Counted from the stretch's first letter, positions 45,317 through 54,240 are shown. The stretch: 64,000 nucleotides of DNA from Halosimplex pelagicum (GCF_013415905.1 NZ_CP058909.1:2852001-2916000); one strand, 5' to 3'. Made by a program: numbers and translations. The notes: generated by a model from the sequence alone, not told the origin.

Positions 45317-47320
45317 ATGTCCGACGACGGCTCCCCACTCGAATCGCGGCTGACCGAACAGGAGTACTTCCGGCCGCCGACCGACTTCGTCGGCCAGGCC
45401 AACGTCAGCGACCCCGAGATCTACGACCGCTTCGACGAGAACTACCCCGACGCCTTCGAGGAGTACGCCGAACTCCTCGACTGGGACGAACACTGGGACG
45501 AGGTGCTCGACGACTCGAACCCGCCGTTCTACGAGTGGTTCACGGGCGGCCAGCTCAACGCCTCCTACAACTGCATCGACCGCCATCTGGAGGAGCGCAA
45601 GAACCAGGCGGCGTTCATCTGGGAGGGCACCGACAGCGAGGAGCGCGAGACGATCACCTACCAGGACCTCTACAACCGCGTCAACGCGGCCGCCGCGTCG
45701 CTGCGGGACGTGGGCGTCGAGGAGGACGACGTGGTCACCTGCCACCTCCCGATGCTGCCCGCGCTGCCGGTGACGATGCTGGCCTGTGCCCGCATCGGCG
45801 TGCCCCACTCGGAGGTGTTCGCCGGCTTCTCCGCGCAGGCGCTCGCGGACCGCATCGACGACGCCGATTCGGACGTGGTCGTCACCTGCGACGGCTACTA
45901 CCGCCGCGGCGAGTTCCTCAACCACAAGGAGAAGTGCGACGAGGCGCTCGAACTCGCCGAGTCCGACGTAGACAGCGTCGTCCTCTGGACCCGCCACGAC
46001 GAACTCCACGAGGATGTCGAGATCGACAGCGACGACCCGTACGTGCTGGCCGACGACCTGCTGGCCGAGAACGAACGGGCCCGCGTCGACCCCGTCTCCC
46101 GCGACGCCGAGGACCCCCTGTTCCTCATGTACACCTCCGGGACGACGGGCCAGCCCAAGGGCTGCCAGCACCGCACCGGCGGCTACATGTCCTACGTCAC
46201 CGCAACCAGCAAGTACGTCCTCGACATCGAACCCGAGGACACCTACTGGTGTGCCGCCGACATCGGGTGGATCACGGGCCACTCCTACATCGTCTACGGG
46301 CCCCTCTCGCTGGGGACCACGAGCGTGATGTACGAGGACACCCCGGACCACCCCCACAAGGGCCGCATCTGGGAGATCGCCGAACGCTACGACGTGGACA
46401 TCTTCCACACCTCGCCGACCGCCGTCCGGATGTTCATGAAGTGGGGCGCCGAGCACGTCGACGAGTACGACTTCGACTTCCGGCACATGACCACCGTCGG
46501 CGAGCCCATCCAGCCCGAGGCGTGGCTGTGGTACTACAAGCACATCGGCGACGAGGACGCCGTCATCGTCGACACGTGGTGGCAGACCGAGACCGGCGGC
46601 CACCTCATCACGAACCTCCCCGCACTGAAGGACATGAAGCCCGGCTCCGCGGGTCTGCCGGCGCCGGGCATCCAGCCCGCCCTCTACGACGACACCGGCG
46701 AACCCATGGAGCCCGCCAGCGGCAAGGCGGGGAACCTCGTCATCGAGAAACCCTGGCCCGGGATGTTACAGACCGTCTACGGCAACGACGAGCGGTTCAT
46801 CGAGGAGTACTGGCAGGACTTCTCCGACACCGACAGTTCGGACCCCGACGACTGGGTGTACAAGGCCGGCGACGGCGCCGTTCACGAGGACGACGGCTAC
46901 TTCCGCGTGCTGGGTCGGCTCGACGACGTGATGAACGTCGCCGGGCATCGCCTCGGCACGATGGAACTCGAATCCGCCGTCTCCGAGGTGCAGGACGTGG
47001 CGGAGGCCGCCGTCGCCGCACGCGATCACGACGAGAAGGGCGAGGTGCCCGACGTGTACGTCGTCGTCCGCGAGGGCGTCTCCGCCAGCAACGAGGAGGT
47101 CCGCGACCGCATCATCGAGGCCGTCGAGGACGAGATCGGCAAGTTCGCCCGGCCCGACCGCGTCGTCTTCGTCGAAGACCTTCCGAAGACCCGCTCGGGC
47201 AAGATCATGCGCCGCCTGCTGGAGAACATCTCCAACGGCGACGAACTCGGGAACACCACCACGCTGCGGGACCCGTCAGTCCCCGAGGACATCCGCGACC
47301 AGGTCCACGGCGACGACTAA
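45317..47320 (+). CDS. acs: Acetyl-CoA synthetase (AMP-forming)
   Basis: This 667-residue enzyme activates acetate to acetyl-CoA through acetyl-AMP. All ANL motifs are regular: phosphate loop TSGTTGQPKGCQHRTGGY, DTYWCAADIGWITGHSY, DTWWQTETGGHLI, hinge LGRLDDVMNVAGHRLGTMELE and the C-terminal PKTRSGKIMRRLL with the catalytic lysine. The tryptophan of WWQTETG that limits the acyl pocket to acetate is present. It is the regular partner of the deviant paralogue 2.7 kb upstream; the Bat-type regulator lies between them. A strong hairpin follows the stop. Confidence 0.95.
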   Translation: MSDDGSPLESRLTEQEYFRPPTDFVGQANVSDPEIYDRFDENYPDAFEEYAELLDWDEHWDEVLDDSNPPFYEWFTGGQLNASYNCIDRHLEERKNQAAFIWEGTDSEERETITYQDLYNRVNAAAASLRDVGVEEDDVVTCHLPMLPALPVTMLACARIGVPHSEVFAGFSAQALADRIDDADSDVVVTCDGYYRRGEFLNHKEKCDEALELAESDVDSVVLWTRHDELHEDVEIDSDDPYVLADDLLAENERARVDPVSRDAEDPLFLMYTSGTTGQPKGCQHRTGGYMSYVTATSKYVLDIEPEDTYWCAADIGWITGHSYIVYGPLSLGTTSVMYEDTPDHPHKGRIWEIAERYDVDIFHTSPTAVRMFMKWGAEHVDEYDFDFRHMTTVGEPIQPEAWLWYYKHIGDEDAVIVDTWWQTETGGHLITNLPALKDMKPGSAGLPAPGIQPALYDDTGEPMEPASGKAGNLVIEKPWPGMLQTVYGNDERFIEEYWQDFSDTDSSDPDDWVYKAGDGAVHEDDGYFRVLGRLDDVMNVAGHRLGTMELESAVSEVQDVAEAAVAARDHDEKGEVPDVYVVVREGVSASNEEVRDRIIEAVEDEIGKFARPDRVVFVEDLPKTRSGKIMRRLLENISNGDELGNTTTLRDPSVPEDIRDQVHGDD

Positions 47321-47327
47321 AACCCAC

Positions 47328-47390
47328 TTTTTTCGGCGGAGAGCTCCTCGCGGCGCTTCGCGCCGCTGCGGGGATCCTCCGCCGAAAAAA
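47328..47390. terminator. Long U-flanked hairpin after acs
   Basis: TTTTTTCGGCGGA (47328-47340) pairs perfectly with TCCGCCGAAAAAA (47378-47390), and the inside holds a second stem GCGGCG/CGCCGC over a TTCG-type loop. With runs of T at one end on each strand it would work as a bidirectional terminator. It begins seven bases after the acs stop. Confidence 0.65.
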
Positions 47391-47607
47391 CTTGGGGAAA
47401 CAGAGCCGGACGCAGCGGTCGCTTCGCTCCCTCGCGTCCGGTGAACCGGCGCTTCGCGCCGGATGCTCAGTGCAGAAGATGAATTTAGCAAACCGCAGTT
47501 GTTTCTTTCAGTCCTTTCCGCGAATCTCCGGTTTCGTAGAAGGTGAACCAATCGAAGCATTCTGCTCAACCACCAGGATTTTTGTTGGAAGAATTTGAAA
47601 TGAGTCT
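47391..47607. other. Hairpin pair and AT-rich gap before a lipoprotein gene
   Basis: Two more hairpins follow the terminator: CCGGACGC (47406-47413) with GCGTCCGG (47434-47441), enclosing the haloarchaeal motif GGTCGCTTCGCTCCCTC, and CCGGCGC-TTC-GCGCCGG (47446-47462). From about 47465 the sequence turns abruptly AT-rich, unlike the rest of the window, and contains no further gene before 47608. Confidence 0.65.
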
Positions 47608-48060
47608 GTGAAGAAACAGCTGTCACTCGCGCTTTGCCTGTTCTTATTGGCCGGTTGCAGCAGTATCGGAGGTGAAACGCCTCCTACACCTACTTCGGAA
47701 AGTAACGAACCCTGGGAGTATGGGATAGCAATTGAGAACGGGTACGAAACTCAAGAGTTTACCGTGACGTTGACGACGAAAAGTGGCCGGTCCATTGTGA
47801 ACGAAACCCACCGAATCGCCTCAGGCGCACAGTGGAAAGTAACGACGTTAACGGAATCAAAACACAGCGGTCAGAAGTACTTGCTCGCCATTTCGGCAAC
47901 AGACGAAGGGAACCTTGTGGAAAAGGAGATCAGTGCCACCCCTCAGGAAAAAGTTTCCTACACATCGGGAGCCACGTTGTACAAGTTCGGTCCGAGTGGG
48001 ACTGGGGTGTACAACTGCGGTGGCAACGCGACATGTTATCTGCAGTTCAACGATCAGTGA
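47608..48060 (+). CDS. Sec-type lipoprotein of unknown function on an AT-rich island
   Basis: A 150-residue protein (GTG start) with a Sec lipoprotein signal: KK, a hydrophobic core, then the lipobox LLAGC at residues 13-17. It is followed by a Thr/Ser/Pro spacer and a beta-rich domain with a C-terminal disulphide candidate (CGGNATC). Base composition and codon use (many A/T third positions) and the moderately low acidity differ from all neighbours. Most lipoproteins of this organism use Tat signals. Together this points to recent acquisition. I do not recognise the domain. Confidence 0.7.
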   Translation: MKKQLSLALCLFLLAGCSSIGGETPPTPTSESNEPWEYGIAIENGYETQEFTVTLTTKSGRSIVNETHRIASGAQWKVTTLTESKHSGQKYLLAISATDEGNLVEKEISATPQEKVSYTSGATLYKFGPSGTGVYNCGGNATCYLQFNDQ

Positions 48061-48201
48061 GCGCGATATTTATCCCCGACAGCGTAGACCGATTCCTGTA
48101 GCGCGTGTAAGACTTTTCTGCAGATCTTGAGTGACTACCCGCTCAGTATGCACATCGAACCGAACGATCGCTTCCGGTCGGATCAGCGCGAACGGGCGTT
48201 G

Positions 48202-48420
48202 TTACCGACCCAGATACGTGTTCTCCGAGTCGACCGTGTTGGGCAGTCGCTCGGTCGAGGAACCGAACGTCGCCGCCGCGTCGTGGGCGTCGAACGGGTC
48301 CATGGGCGCCGGCTCGTCGCCGCACGAATCGCTCTCCGCGTCGGCTTCGATCTCGGGTTCCTCGAAGGTGGTCTCGGCTGTCGGTGCGTCTCGGGTCTCG
48401 GGGGTCGCGTGTGTGCTCAT
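48202..48420 (-). CDS. Small acidic protein of unknown function
   Basis: A 72-residue product starting MSTHATPETRD, strongly acidic (EEPEIEADAESDSCGDE) and ending in FGSSTERLPNTVDSENTYLG with a final Arg. The acidic bias is typical of translated haloarchaeal frames, unlike the overlapping plus-strand frame, which is Ser/Val/basic. On the minus strand an AT-rich TATA-like CTTTTATTATG lies around 48543-48556, roughly 120 bases upstream of the ATG. No domain recognised. Confidence 0.55.
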   Translation of the reverse strand: MSTHATPETRDAPTAETTFEEPEIEADAESDSCGDEPAPMDPFDAHDAAATFGSSTERLPNTVDSENTYLGR

Positions 48421-48597
48421 CTGCTGTGTGATGTCGTGTGCGGTCGGCGAACTGAACGACGCTGTCGGGGGAGAAAATCAGCGTACAGCTACGGCGAGCG
48501 TCGTCCGTGACATCGGTCTACCTGCTCCGAAGCGCCCATACATAATAAAAGTTCATGTTTGATTCGGCGACCACCGGCCGTCGGTGAGGTCGCGGTC

Positions 48598-49128
48598 TCA
48601 GTCGTCGGTGACGGGCGCCTCCATCCGGCTGATCGTCAGCGAGATCCGGTTCCCGGTGTCGTTGGTGGTGTGGACCTCTCCGGCCACGACGAGGCCCGCC
48701 TGGGCGGTCGGGCCGATGGCGACGGGGTCGCCGACTTCGATCGAGGGCATGGCCGTCTGGAACTCCACCCACGCCCGGCAGTCCGACGGGTGGTTCACGT
48801 TCGTGAAGGAGACGCTCTCGACGGTCGCGTCGACGCGCTCGAAGTCGTGGGCGACCGTCACCGACTCGCGCTCGGTGTCCGGGTCCCGGTCCAGCACTTG
48901 GAACGCCTTCTCCGTCGGTTCGTACCCGCCGGTGGGGCCCGCGACGCCCTCGACCAGGCCAAGCGACTCCAGCTGGGGCATCTTGTTCCTGATCGTCCCG
49001 GGCGTCCGGTCCATCCGCTCGGCGAGGACACTCGAGTTCACCGGTGAATCGCGCTGTTGATACTCGTTGACCAGCACCGTCAGCGTCCGCCGCTGGGTCT
49101 CGTACAGGTCGAGGGAGTCTGCACTCAT
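48598..49128 (-). CDS. Winged-helix transcriptional regulator with C-terminal sensor-like domain
   Basis: The 176-residue protein has a winged helix at about residues 10-70 (LTVLVNEYQQRDSPVNSSVLAERM, RTPGTIRNKMPQLESLGLVEG, split here by motif) of the MarR/Rrf2-like kind. The C-terminal domain (75-176) is beta-rich, with DCRAWVEFQT and PVAIGPTAQAGLVVAGEV, and has no recognised family. It is divergent from the membrane protein gene at 49444 and may control it. Confidence 0.8.
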   Translation of the reverse strand: MSADSLDLYETQRRTLTVLVNEYQQRDSPVNSSVLAERMDRTPGTIRNKMPQLESLGLVEGVAGPTGGYEPTEKAFQVLDRDPDTERESVTVAHDFERVDATVESVSFTNVNHPSDCRAWVEFQTAMPSIEVGDPVAIGPTAQAGLVVAGEVHTTNDTGNRISLTISRMEAPVTDD

Positions 49129-49443
49129 CTACTACCGTGTTCGGTTCGAGGCCCTATCGATATTTGGGTCGGTGCCGCATTTGCGTTCGCGGGCCGAAAT
49201 CGCCCTCTGCGGAGCCACTCACCGGCCGGCGTTCGAGATATCAACAGGGAGAATCGGAAACGAAGTTCGAAACCACCGGTTCGAGCGCCCCTCGTTGGAC
49301 ACTCCCAATCGACGCATGCGATCGATTCTGCTCGGGCTCGTTCGCGGAGCGGTTCTCTCAGGCGGCGGTATCCAGAGTATCGGATCTGAAAACGCTGAAC
49401 GGTCGGTGGCGATTAAGCCGGGCGCGCGCGACGCGTCCGGTGG
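49129..49443. promoter_or_regulatory. 315-base divergent gap between HTH regulator and membrane protein
   Basis: No gene seen. A GCGATTAAGCC box (49408-49418) lies near -30 from the ATG at 49444, consistent with a leaderless start. The middle (about 49150-49330) is less GC-rich than average. No inverted repeat stood out as an operator for the HTH regulator. Confidence 0.5.
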
Positions 49444-49860
49444 ATGACGCACACGAGACGACTACTGCGACGAACCGGACTTGCGGTGATCGGGGGGACC
49501 GTGGCGGGGGCGACCGTCGCCGGGACGGCGCTGGGGGCGCCGGTGATCCAGTCGGAGTCGCCGGACTTCTTCCTCGCCACGAGCGAGATCGCGCAGGTGC
49601 TGCTCTCGATCGGTGCCGTGAGCTTCGCGGTGCTCGCGGCGCGGCTGTACGGGGGCGAGATCGGGAAGGCGATATACACGGTGAGCGGCGGCGTGATCCT
49701 GTTCAGCACCTGGCAGCTGTTGAACGGTGCCTCCCAGCTCGCGCAGATCCAGGGACCGCCGCCTCGCTTCGGCAGCACCGTCAACCTCGTCGTGACGATC
49801 CTGCTGCTCGCGGGGTTCTACATGCTCTACGAGACCATCAGCAGCGCGACCACCACCTGA
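49444..49860 (+). CDS. Small membrane protein of unknown function
   Basis: A 138-residue protein with about four hydrophobic segments: one N-terminal (LAVIGGTVAGATVAGTALGA, which follows RR and could be a Tat-like signal, though no cleavage lipobox is visible), then at about 48-67, 74-92 and 110-130. It is followed after one base by a second unknown gene. I do not recognise it. Confidence 0.7.
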   Translation: MTHTRRLLRRTGLAVIGGTVAGATVAGTALGAPVIQSESPDFFLATSEIAQVLLSIGAVSFAVLAARLYGGEIGKAIYTVSGGVILFSTWQLLNGASQLAQIQGPPPRFGSTVNLVVTILLLAGFYMLYETISSATTT

Positions 49861-49861
49861 G

Positions 49862-50680
49862 ATGAGCTACGAACACCTCGCGGGACGGCTTATCGAGACC
49901 CAGCGGTCGATGCTCGGCCCCTCGGCGGTCGACGTCGCCCGGTCGACCGGCGGCATCGCCGTCGACGACGACGGCACCGTCACCGGGATCGAGGGCGACC
50001 GGCGGGCGGTCGTCGACGCCTTGGCGCGGCGGTACGTGGAGATGCTGGGCGACGCCGCCGAGTCGCGACTCCGTTCGGCCGCGCGAGAGTTCGAGGGCGA
50101 ACTCGTCCTGCCGCCCACGCTCGGCGGCCCGGAATCGGACGGACGAGCGGCCTCGGACCCGCCCGCCGACGACACAGCGACCTCGGACCCGTCCGCGGCC
50201 GACACGGCGCCTTCGGGGAGCGCCACCGGCGCGGTTTCCGACGGCGGGACCGTCACCGCCGGGTCGCCACCGTCCGGTGACGAGTTCGCCGACGCCGTGG
50301 ACCGAACCGCCGGCGCCGAACCGGGGACGGAGCCCCAGGGCGGCGCAGCGGGCGGCTCCGTGCCCGAACCGGTCACGGTCGAGTACACCGTCGCGAGCGA
50401 CCTCCCCACCGGGGCCGCCGACGCCGGCCTCGATTCGGTGTACCTGCTACCTGAGTCCGGCGACGGCTGGCAGACGCCGGTCAGCGTCGAAACCGCCGTG
50501 ACGGACCTCGTCTCGGAGGCGACGACCGTACGCGACGCGGCCATCGACGATGTCGTCGACGCCGTCGATCCGGTGCGTCTCGTCGCGACCCTCGACGGCC
50601 GAGACGGGGAGACGGTGTCGTTCGTCCACGACGGCGTCACCGTCACCTTCCACCGGAGCGGGTCGCTGGCCGTTCACTGA
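49862..50680 (+). CDS. Two-domain acidic protein of unknown function
   Basis: The 272-residue product has an N-terminal domain (1-80, HLAGRLIETQRSMLG, VDALARRYVEMLGDAAESR) that appears helical with a beta turn. A low-complexity Asp/Ser/Gly/Pro linker (85-170) follows, then a beta-rich C-terminal domain (172-272). It starts one base after the stop of the membrane protein gene, so the pair is an operon. The function cannot be inferred. Confidence 0.7.
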   Translation: MSYEHLAGRLIETQRSMLGPSAVDVARSTGGIAVDDDGTVTGIEGDRRAVVDALARRYVEMLGDAAESRLRSAAREFEGELVLPPTLGGPESDGRAASDPPADDTATSDPSAADTAPSGSATGAVSDGGTVTAGSPPSGDEFADAVDRTAGAEPGTEPQGGAAGGSVPEPVTVEYTVASDLPTGAADAGLDSVYLLPESGDGWQTPVSVETAVTDLVSEATTVRDAAIDDVVDAVDPVRLVATLDGRDGETVSFVHDGVTVTFHRSGSLAVH

Positions 50681-50767
50681 ACCGTTCGCCGGACCAGCCG
50701 GTCGGTCCGTAGAGTATCGATCACTCCGAGAACCGCGCTCGCACGGACGACAAAACGGGAAATCCGG

Positions 50768-50844
50768 CTACTGATAGTCGACTTCGCCGTCGCCTTCGCC
50801 GATCCACGCGCCGCGGTCCGGTTCGCGCGATTCGAGCGGATCGA
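50768..50844 (-). pseudogene. Duplicated 3' end of nuoI
   Basis: About 77 bases repeat the 3' end of nuoI (50992-51068) in the same orientation, with roughly four mismatches. They encode the same ending, DPLESREPDRGAWIGEGDGE then VDYQ and a stop (TAG instead of TAA). The upstream part of the gene is missing, so this is a remnant. It lies between nuoI and the point where nuoJ1 would be expected. Confidence 0.85.
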
Positions 50845-50991
50845 CGGCCACCACCTTTTTCTCGTCGGGTTTCCTCGGTCGCTTCACTCCCTCCGGGAAC
50901 CGCTCCTCGAAAAACGTGGGCGAAAAAGCCGCATCTCGTTTCACTCGATGCGGAGGAAACGCCTCGGCGCTACGGCCGAGGTGTATGCTAG
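50845..50991. other. Hairpin-bearing spacer between the two nuoI ends
   Basis: This 147-base spacer carries two hairpins: CCGCATC (50929-50935) with GATGCGG (50947-50953), and CCTCGGC (50962-50968) with GCCGAGG (50975-50981), plus the motif GGTCGCTTCACTCCCTCC that also occurs near 47420. It may be a terminator region or a small repeat element. No gene. Confidence 0.5.
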
Positions 50992-51453
50992 TTACTGATA
51001 GTCGACTTCGCCGTCGCCCTCGCCGATCCACGCGCCGCGGTCGGGTTCGCGCGATTCGAGCGGGTCGATGTCCTTGTACCAGGGAACGTTCTTGAGCTGT
51101 TCCTTGTCGAGGACGAACTCGTCTTTGGTGTCGGCGGTCCACTCGAAGTTCTGGGTCAGCAGGATGGCGTCGACGGGGCAGACCTCCTCACAGAGCCGGC
51201 AGTAGATGCACTGGCCGATGTGGAGGTTGTACTGCTCGCCGTTGCGCTGGTCGTCGGTGACGATCTGGATGGTGTCGTTCGGGCAGACGTTTTCGCACTG
51301 GCGACACCAGATGCAGCGCTCCTGGCTGAACTTGTGGACGCCGCGGAAGCGCGGACTCACTTCCGGCGCGGTCTCGGGGTACTCGACGGTGAACGTCTCG
51401 CCGTCGAGCGCGTGTTTCATCGTCGTTGCCATCGACTTGAGGATGCCTATCAT
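50992..51453 (-). CDS. nuoI: Complex I subunit I, 2x[4Fe-4S] ferredoxin-like
   Basis: A 153-residue iron-sulphur subunit with two CxxCxxCxxxCP clusters, CIWCRQCENVCP (about 47-58) and CIYCRLCEEVCP (about 82-93), which form centres N6a and N6b carrying electrons towards NuoB. The acidic C-terminal tail is the segment duplicated downstream. It is the last gene of the nuoA-B-CD-H-I unit. In most haloarchaea nuoJ follows directly; here nuoJ1 is about 50 kb away on the other strand. Confidence 0.96.
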   Translation of the reverse strand: MIGILKSMATTMKHALDGETFTVEYPETAPEVSPRFRGVHKFSQERCIWCRQCENVCPNDTIQIVTDDQRNGEQYNLHIGQCIYCRLCEEVCPVDAILLTQNFEWTADTKDEFVLDKEQLKNVPWYKDIDPLESREPDRGAWIGEGDGEVDYQ

Positions 51454-51487
51454 TGGGAGTCACCTCCGCGCGTCGTCGGTGTCGGGG

Positions 51488-52552
51488 TCATGCGACCACC
51501 CCGACGATGACGGCGGTCAGGACCAGGTTGGCGAACGAGAGGACGAGCATGCCCTTCCAGCCGACCTGGATCAGCTGGTCGATACGCAGCCGGGGGATCG
51601 CCGACCGGGCCCACTGCGTGAACAGGTAGACGGCGATCATCTTCGCGAAGAACCAGACGACGCCCGGGAGCACCGGCCCCGAGGCGCCGCCGAGGAAGAT
51701 CGTCGCGATGATCGCACCGCCGAGGAAGATGTGGATGAACTCGCCGAGGTAGATGAGCACGAAGTACACCGACGAGTACTCCGTCTGGTAGCCGGCGACG
51801 ATCTCCGTCGGCGCCTCCGGGATGTCGAACGGGTTGCGCCCGACCTCCGCCAGGTTCGCGACCAGGAAGAGGACGAACGCGAAGGGGTTGACGAAGGCGT
51901 ACCACGACGGGATCGGGACGCCGCCGAGGTTCACCAGCGTCTGGCGCTGCATCTCGACGATGGTCGACATCTGCAGCGAGCCGGCGAAGATGACCACCGA
52001 CGCGCCCGTCAGCACCAGCGGGATCTCGTAGGCGAGGTTCTGCGCGACCGCGCGCAGCCCGCCGAGGAACGAGAACTTGTTGTTCGACGCGTAGCCGGCC
52101 ATCAGCAGGCCCGCCGACGCGATCGACGCGACCGCGAACACGTAGGCCAGCCCCGTCTCGGGGTCGGCCAGCTGCAGGTTGTTGCCGAACGGGATGACCG
52201 CGAAGCCCAGCAGCGCGGAACTGGCGATGATCAGCGGCGCCAGGTCCCACGCCGGGCGGTCGACGCCTTCGGGAACGATGAGTTCCTTCGAGAGCAGGCG
52301 CACGGCGTCCGCGGGGATGATCAACAGGCCGTAGGGGCCGTGACGGTTGACCGCGATGCGGTCGGTGAACGCGGCGGTGATCTTCCGCTTGCCCCAGATG
52401 CCGAGCACGGCGGTCATCGACAGCAGGACCGTCGCGATGACGCCGGCTGCGGCGATGCTCGTCACGACGATGACCCACGTCTCGTTGATGTCGAGCCCGA
52501 GCAGGTCGGCGATGATCTTCGGGAACGGCGTCGCGGACTGCAGCGGCGCCAT
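51488..52552 (-). CDS. nuoH: Complex I subunit H
   Basis: A 354-residue membrane subunit with about eight helices, forming most of the quinone chamber. Family segments visible are TAAFTDRIAVNRHGPYGLLIIPADAVR (split: NRHGPYG near 70-76), ASNNKFSFLGGLRAVAQNLAYE (core KFSFLGGLRA), the acidic loop NPFDIPEAPTEIVAGYQTEY and FLGGASGP. Note a phenylalanine where the bacterial YSSVYF segment is also found. Its stop is 35 bases before the nuoI ATG; its start touches the nuoCD stop. Confidence 0.95.
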   Translation of the reverse strand: MAPLQSATPFPKIIADLLGLDINETWVIVVTSIAAAGVIATVLLSMTAVLGIWGKRKITAAFTDRIAVNRHGPYGLLIIPADAVRLLSKELIVPEGVDRPAWDLAPLIIASSALLGFAVIPFGNNLQLADPETGLAYVFAVASIASAGLLMAGYASNNKFSFLGGLRAVAQNLAYEIPLVLTGASVVIFAGSLQMSTIVEMQRQTLVNLGGVPIPSWYAFVNPFAFVLFLVANLAEVGRNPFDIPEAPTEIVAGYQTEYSSVYFVLIYLGEFIHIFLGGAIIATIFLGGASGPVLPGVVWFFAKMIAVYLFTQWARSAIPRLRIDQLIQVGWKGMLVLSFANLVLTAVIVGVVA

Positions 52553-54240
52553 TACCGGTCGACCTCCCCGAGGACGATGTCGAGGCTGCCGAGCGAGGCG
52601 ATCATGTCCGGGATGTACTCACCCTCGGACATGACCGGCAGCGTCTGGAGGTTCGAGAAGCACGGGCTCCGGATCTTGAAGCGCGCGGGCTTGTCCGTGC
52701 CGTCCGAGCGCATGTAGATGCCGAGTTCGCCCTTGGCGCCCTCGACCGCGCGGTAGATCTCCGTGTCGGGGTCCGGGCGCAGCGTGCGCGGGACGTTCGA
52801 CTGGATCTCCCGCTCGTCTTCGGGCCAGTCCTCCAGCAGGTCGACGCACTGCTCGATGATGCGGGCGGACTGCTCGACCTCGCGCATCCGACAGAGCAGG
52901 CGCGCGAAGTTGTCGCAGCCGTCCTCGGTCACCACGTCCCAGTCGAGCTCGGGGTAGTAGCCGTAGGGGTCGTCCCGCCGCAGGTCGTAGTCGATGCCCG
53001 ACCCGCGGGCGACCGGCCCCGTCGCACCGTAGGACTTGGCCTCCTCCGGCGGCAGGACGCCCGTGTCGACCGTCCGCATCTGGAGGATCTCGTTGGAGGT
53101 GATCATGTCGTGGTACTCGCCGAGGCGCTCGGGGAGCTCGTCGAGGAAGTCCCGGATCTTCTCGAAGAACTCCTCGCGGGGCTCGGGCAGGTCCCACGCC
53201 ACGCCGCCCAGCCGCAGGTAGTTGAACATCAGCCGCTGACCGGTCAGGTCCTCGAGGATGTCCTGGACGACCTCGCGGTCGCGGATGGCGTACATGAAGA
53301 TGGCGGTGAAGTCGCCGTAGATGTCCAGCGCGAACGTCGCCAGCGCGAGCATGTGACTCGCGATCCGGCACAGCTCCGCCGACATCGTCCGGACGACCTG
53401 CGCGTACTCGGGCACTTCGATGTCCGCCATGTCCTCGGCCGCGCGGGCGTAGGCCCACTCGTTGAGGATGCCCGCCGAGATGTAGTCCCACCGGTCGGGG
53501 TAGGGCATGATCTGGTGGCGGTAGGTGCCCTGCTGGCACATCTGCTCCTCGCAGCGGTGGAGGTAGCCGATGTCCGGGTCTAGGTCGGCGACCTGCTCGC
53601 CGTCGAGCACCGTCTCGATGTGGAGGACGCCGTGGGTCGCCGGGTGGTGGGGACCGATGTTGAGGAACATCGTGTCCGTGTCGTCCTCGCCGCGGTGGTC
53701 CTCCTGGAGCGGGTTCGCGTGCTCGCGCAGCGTGACGACCTGGGGCTCCTCGCCGCTGAAGTCCTGGCTGAGCGGATGGCCCTGCCAGGTCTCGGGCAGG
53801 AGGATCCGACGCATGTCCGGGTGGCCCTCGTAGTCGATGCCGACCAGATCGTAGGCCTCGCGCTCGTGCCAGTCGGCGGTGCGGTAGACCGGCTCGGCGG
53901 TCTGACTGACCGGGTCGTCCTTCGGCGTCGGGACGACGACCGACACCTCCTGGGTGGGGTCGTCGTACTTCTTGAGGTGGTAGATAGACTCGTAGCGGTC
54001 GTCGTACTCCTGTGCGGTGACGCACGAACAGTGGTCGAACCCCGCCTCGTTACGCAGCGCGAACAGGGCGTCCTGGACCTCGTCCGGGCGGACGACGAAC
54101 CCCTCGGCGTTGACGTGACTCTCGCGGCCGACGACGGTGTCGCCGAGCAGGTCGGCGAGCGCGTCGTAGTCGACTTCGCCCTCGGAGACGCCGACCTGCT
54201 CCGGCGTCGCGAGCGGGTCGTCGGGCTCTTCCAGGCTCAT
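52552..54240 (-). CDS. nuoCD: Complex I fused subunit C/D
   Basis: The 562-residue protein joins NuoC (about 20-170; [21 protein letters not shown] contains the NuoC signature) to NuoD (about 190-562), the 49-kDa subunit: [16 protein letters not shown], with the quinone-binding His and, later, [24 protein letters not shown] and [13 protein letters not shown]. The fusion is normal for haloarchaea. NuoD lines the quinone pocket together with NuoB. It lies between nuoB and nuoH with 1-4-base overlaps. Confidence 0.96.
   Translation of the reverse strand: MSLEEPDDPLATPEQVGVSEGEVDYDALADLLGDTVVGRESHVNAEGFVVRPDEVQDALFALRNEAGFDHCSCVTAQEYDDRYESIYHLKKYDDPTQEVSVVVPTPKDDPVSQTAEPVYRTADWHEREAYDLVGIDYEGHPDMRRILLPETWQGHPLSQDFSGEEPQVVTLREHANPLQEDHRGEDDTDTMFLNIGPHHPATHGVLHIETVLDGEQVADLDPDIGYLHRCEEQMCQQGTYRHQIMPYPDRWDYISAGILNEWAYARAAEDMADIEVPEYAQVVRTMSAELCRIASHMLALATFALDIYGDFTAIFMYAIRDREVVQDILEDLTGQRLMFNYLRLGGVAWDLPEPREEFFEKIRDFLDELPERLGEYHDMITSNEILQMRTVDTGVLPPEEAKSYGATGPVARGSGIDYDLRRDDPYGYYPELDWDVVTEDGCDNFARLLCRMREVEQSARIIEQCVDLLEDWPEDEREIQSNVPRTLRPDPDTEIYRAVEGAKGELGIYMRSDGTDKPARFKIRSPCFSNLQTLPVMSEGEYIPDMIASLGSLDIVLGEVDR

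Noticed and set aside
48131-48562. 143-codon plus-strand ORF
   Set aside because: Serine/valine-rich and basic; the overlapping minus-strand frame has the acidic composition expected here.
50768-51142. 124-codon minus-strand ORF ending in the duplicated nuoI tail
   Set aside because: Only the last ~25 codons resemble a protein (the nuoI end); the rest is the spacer and an out-of-frame reading of nuoI itself.
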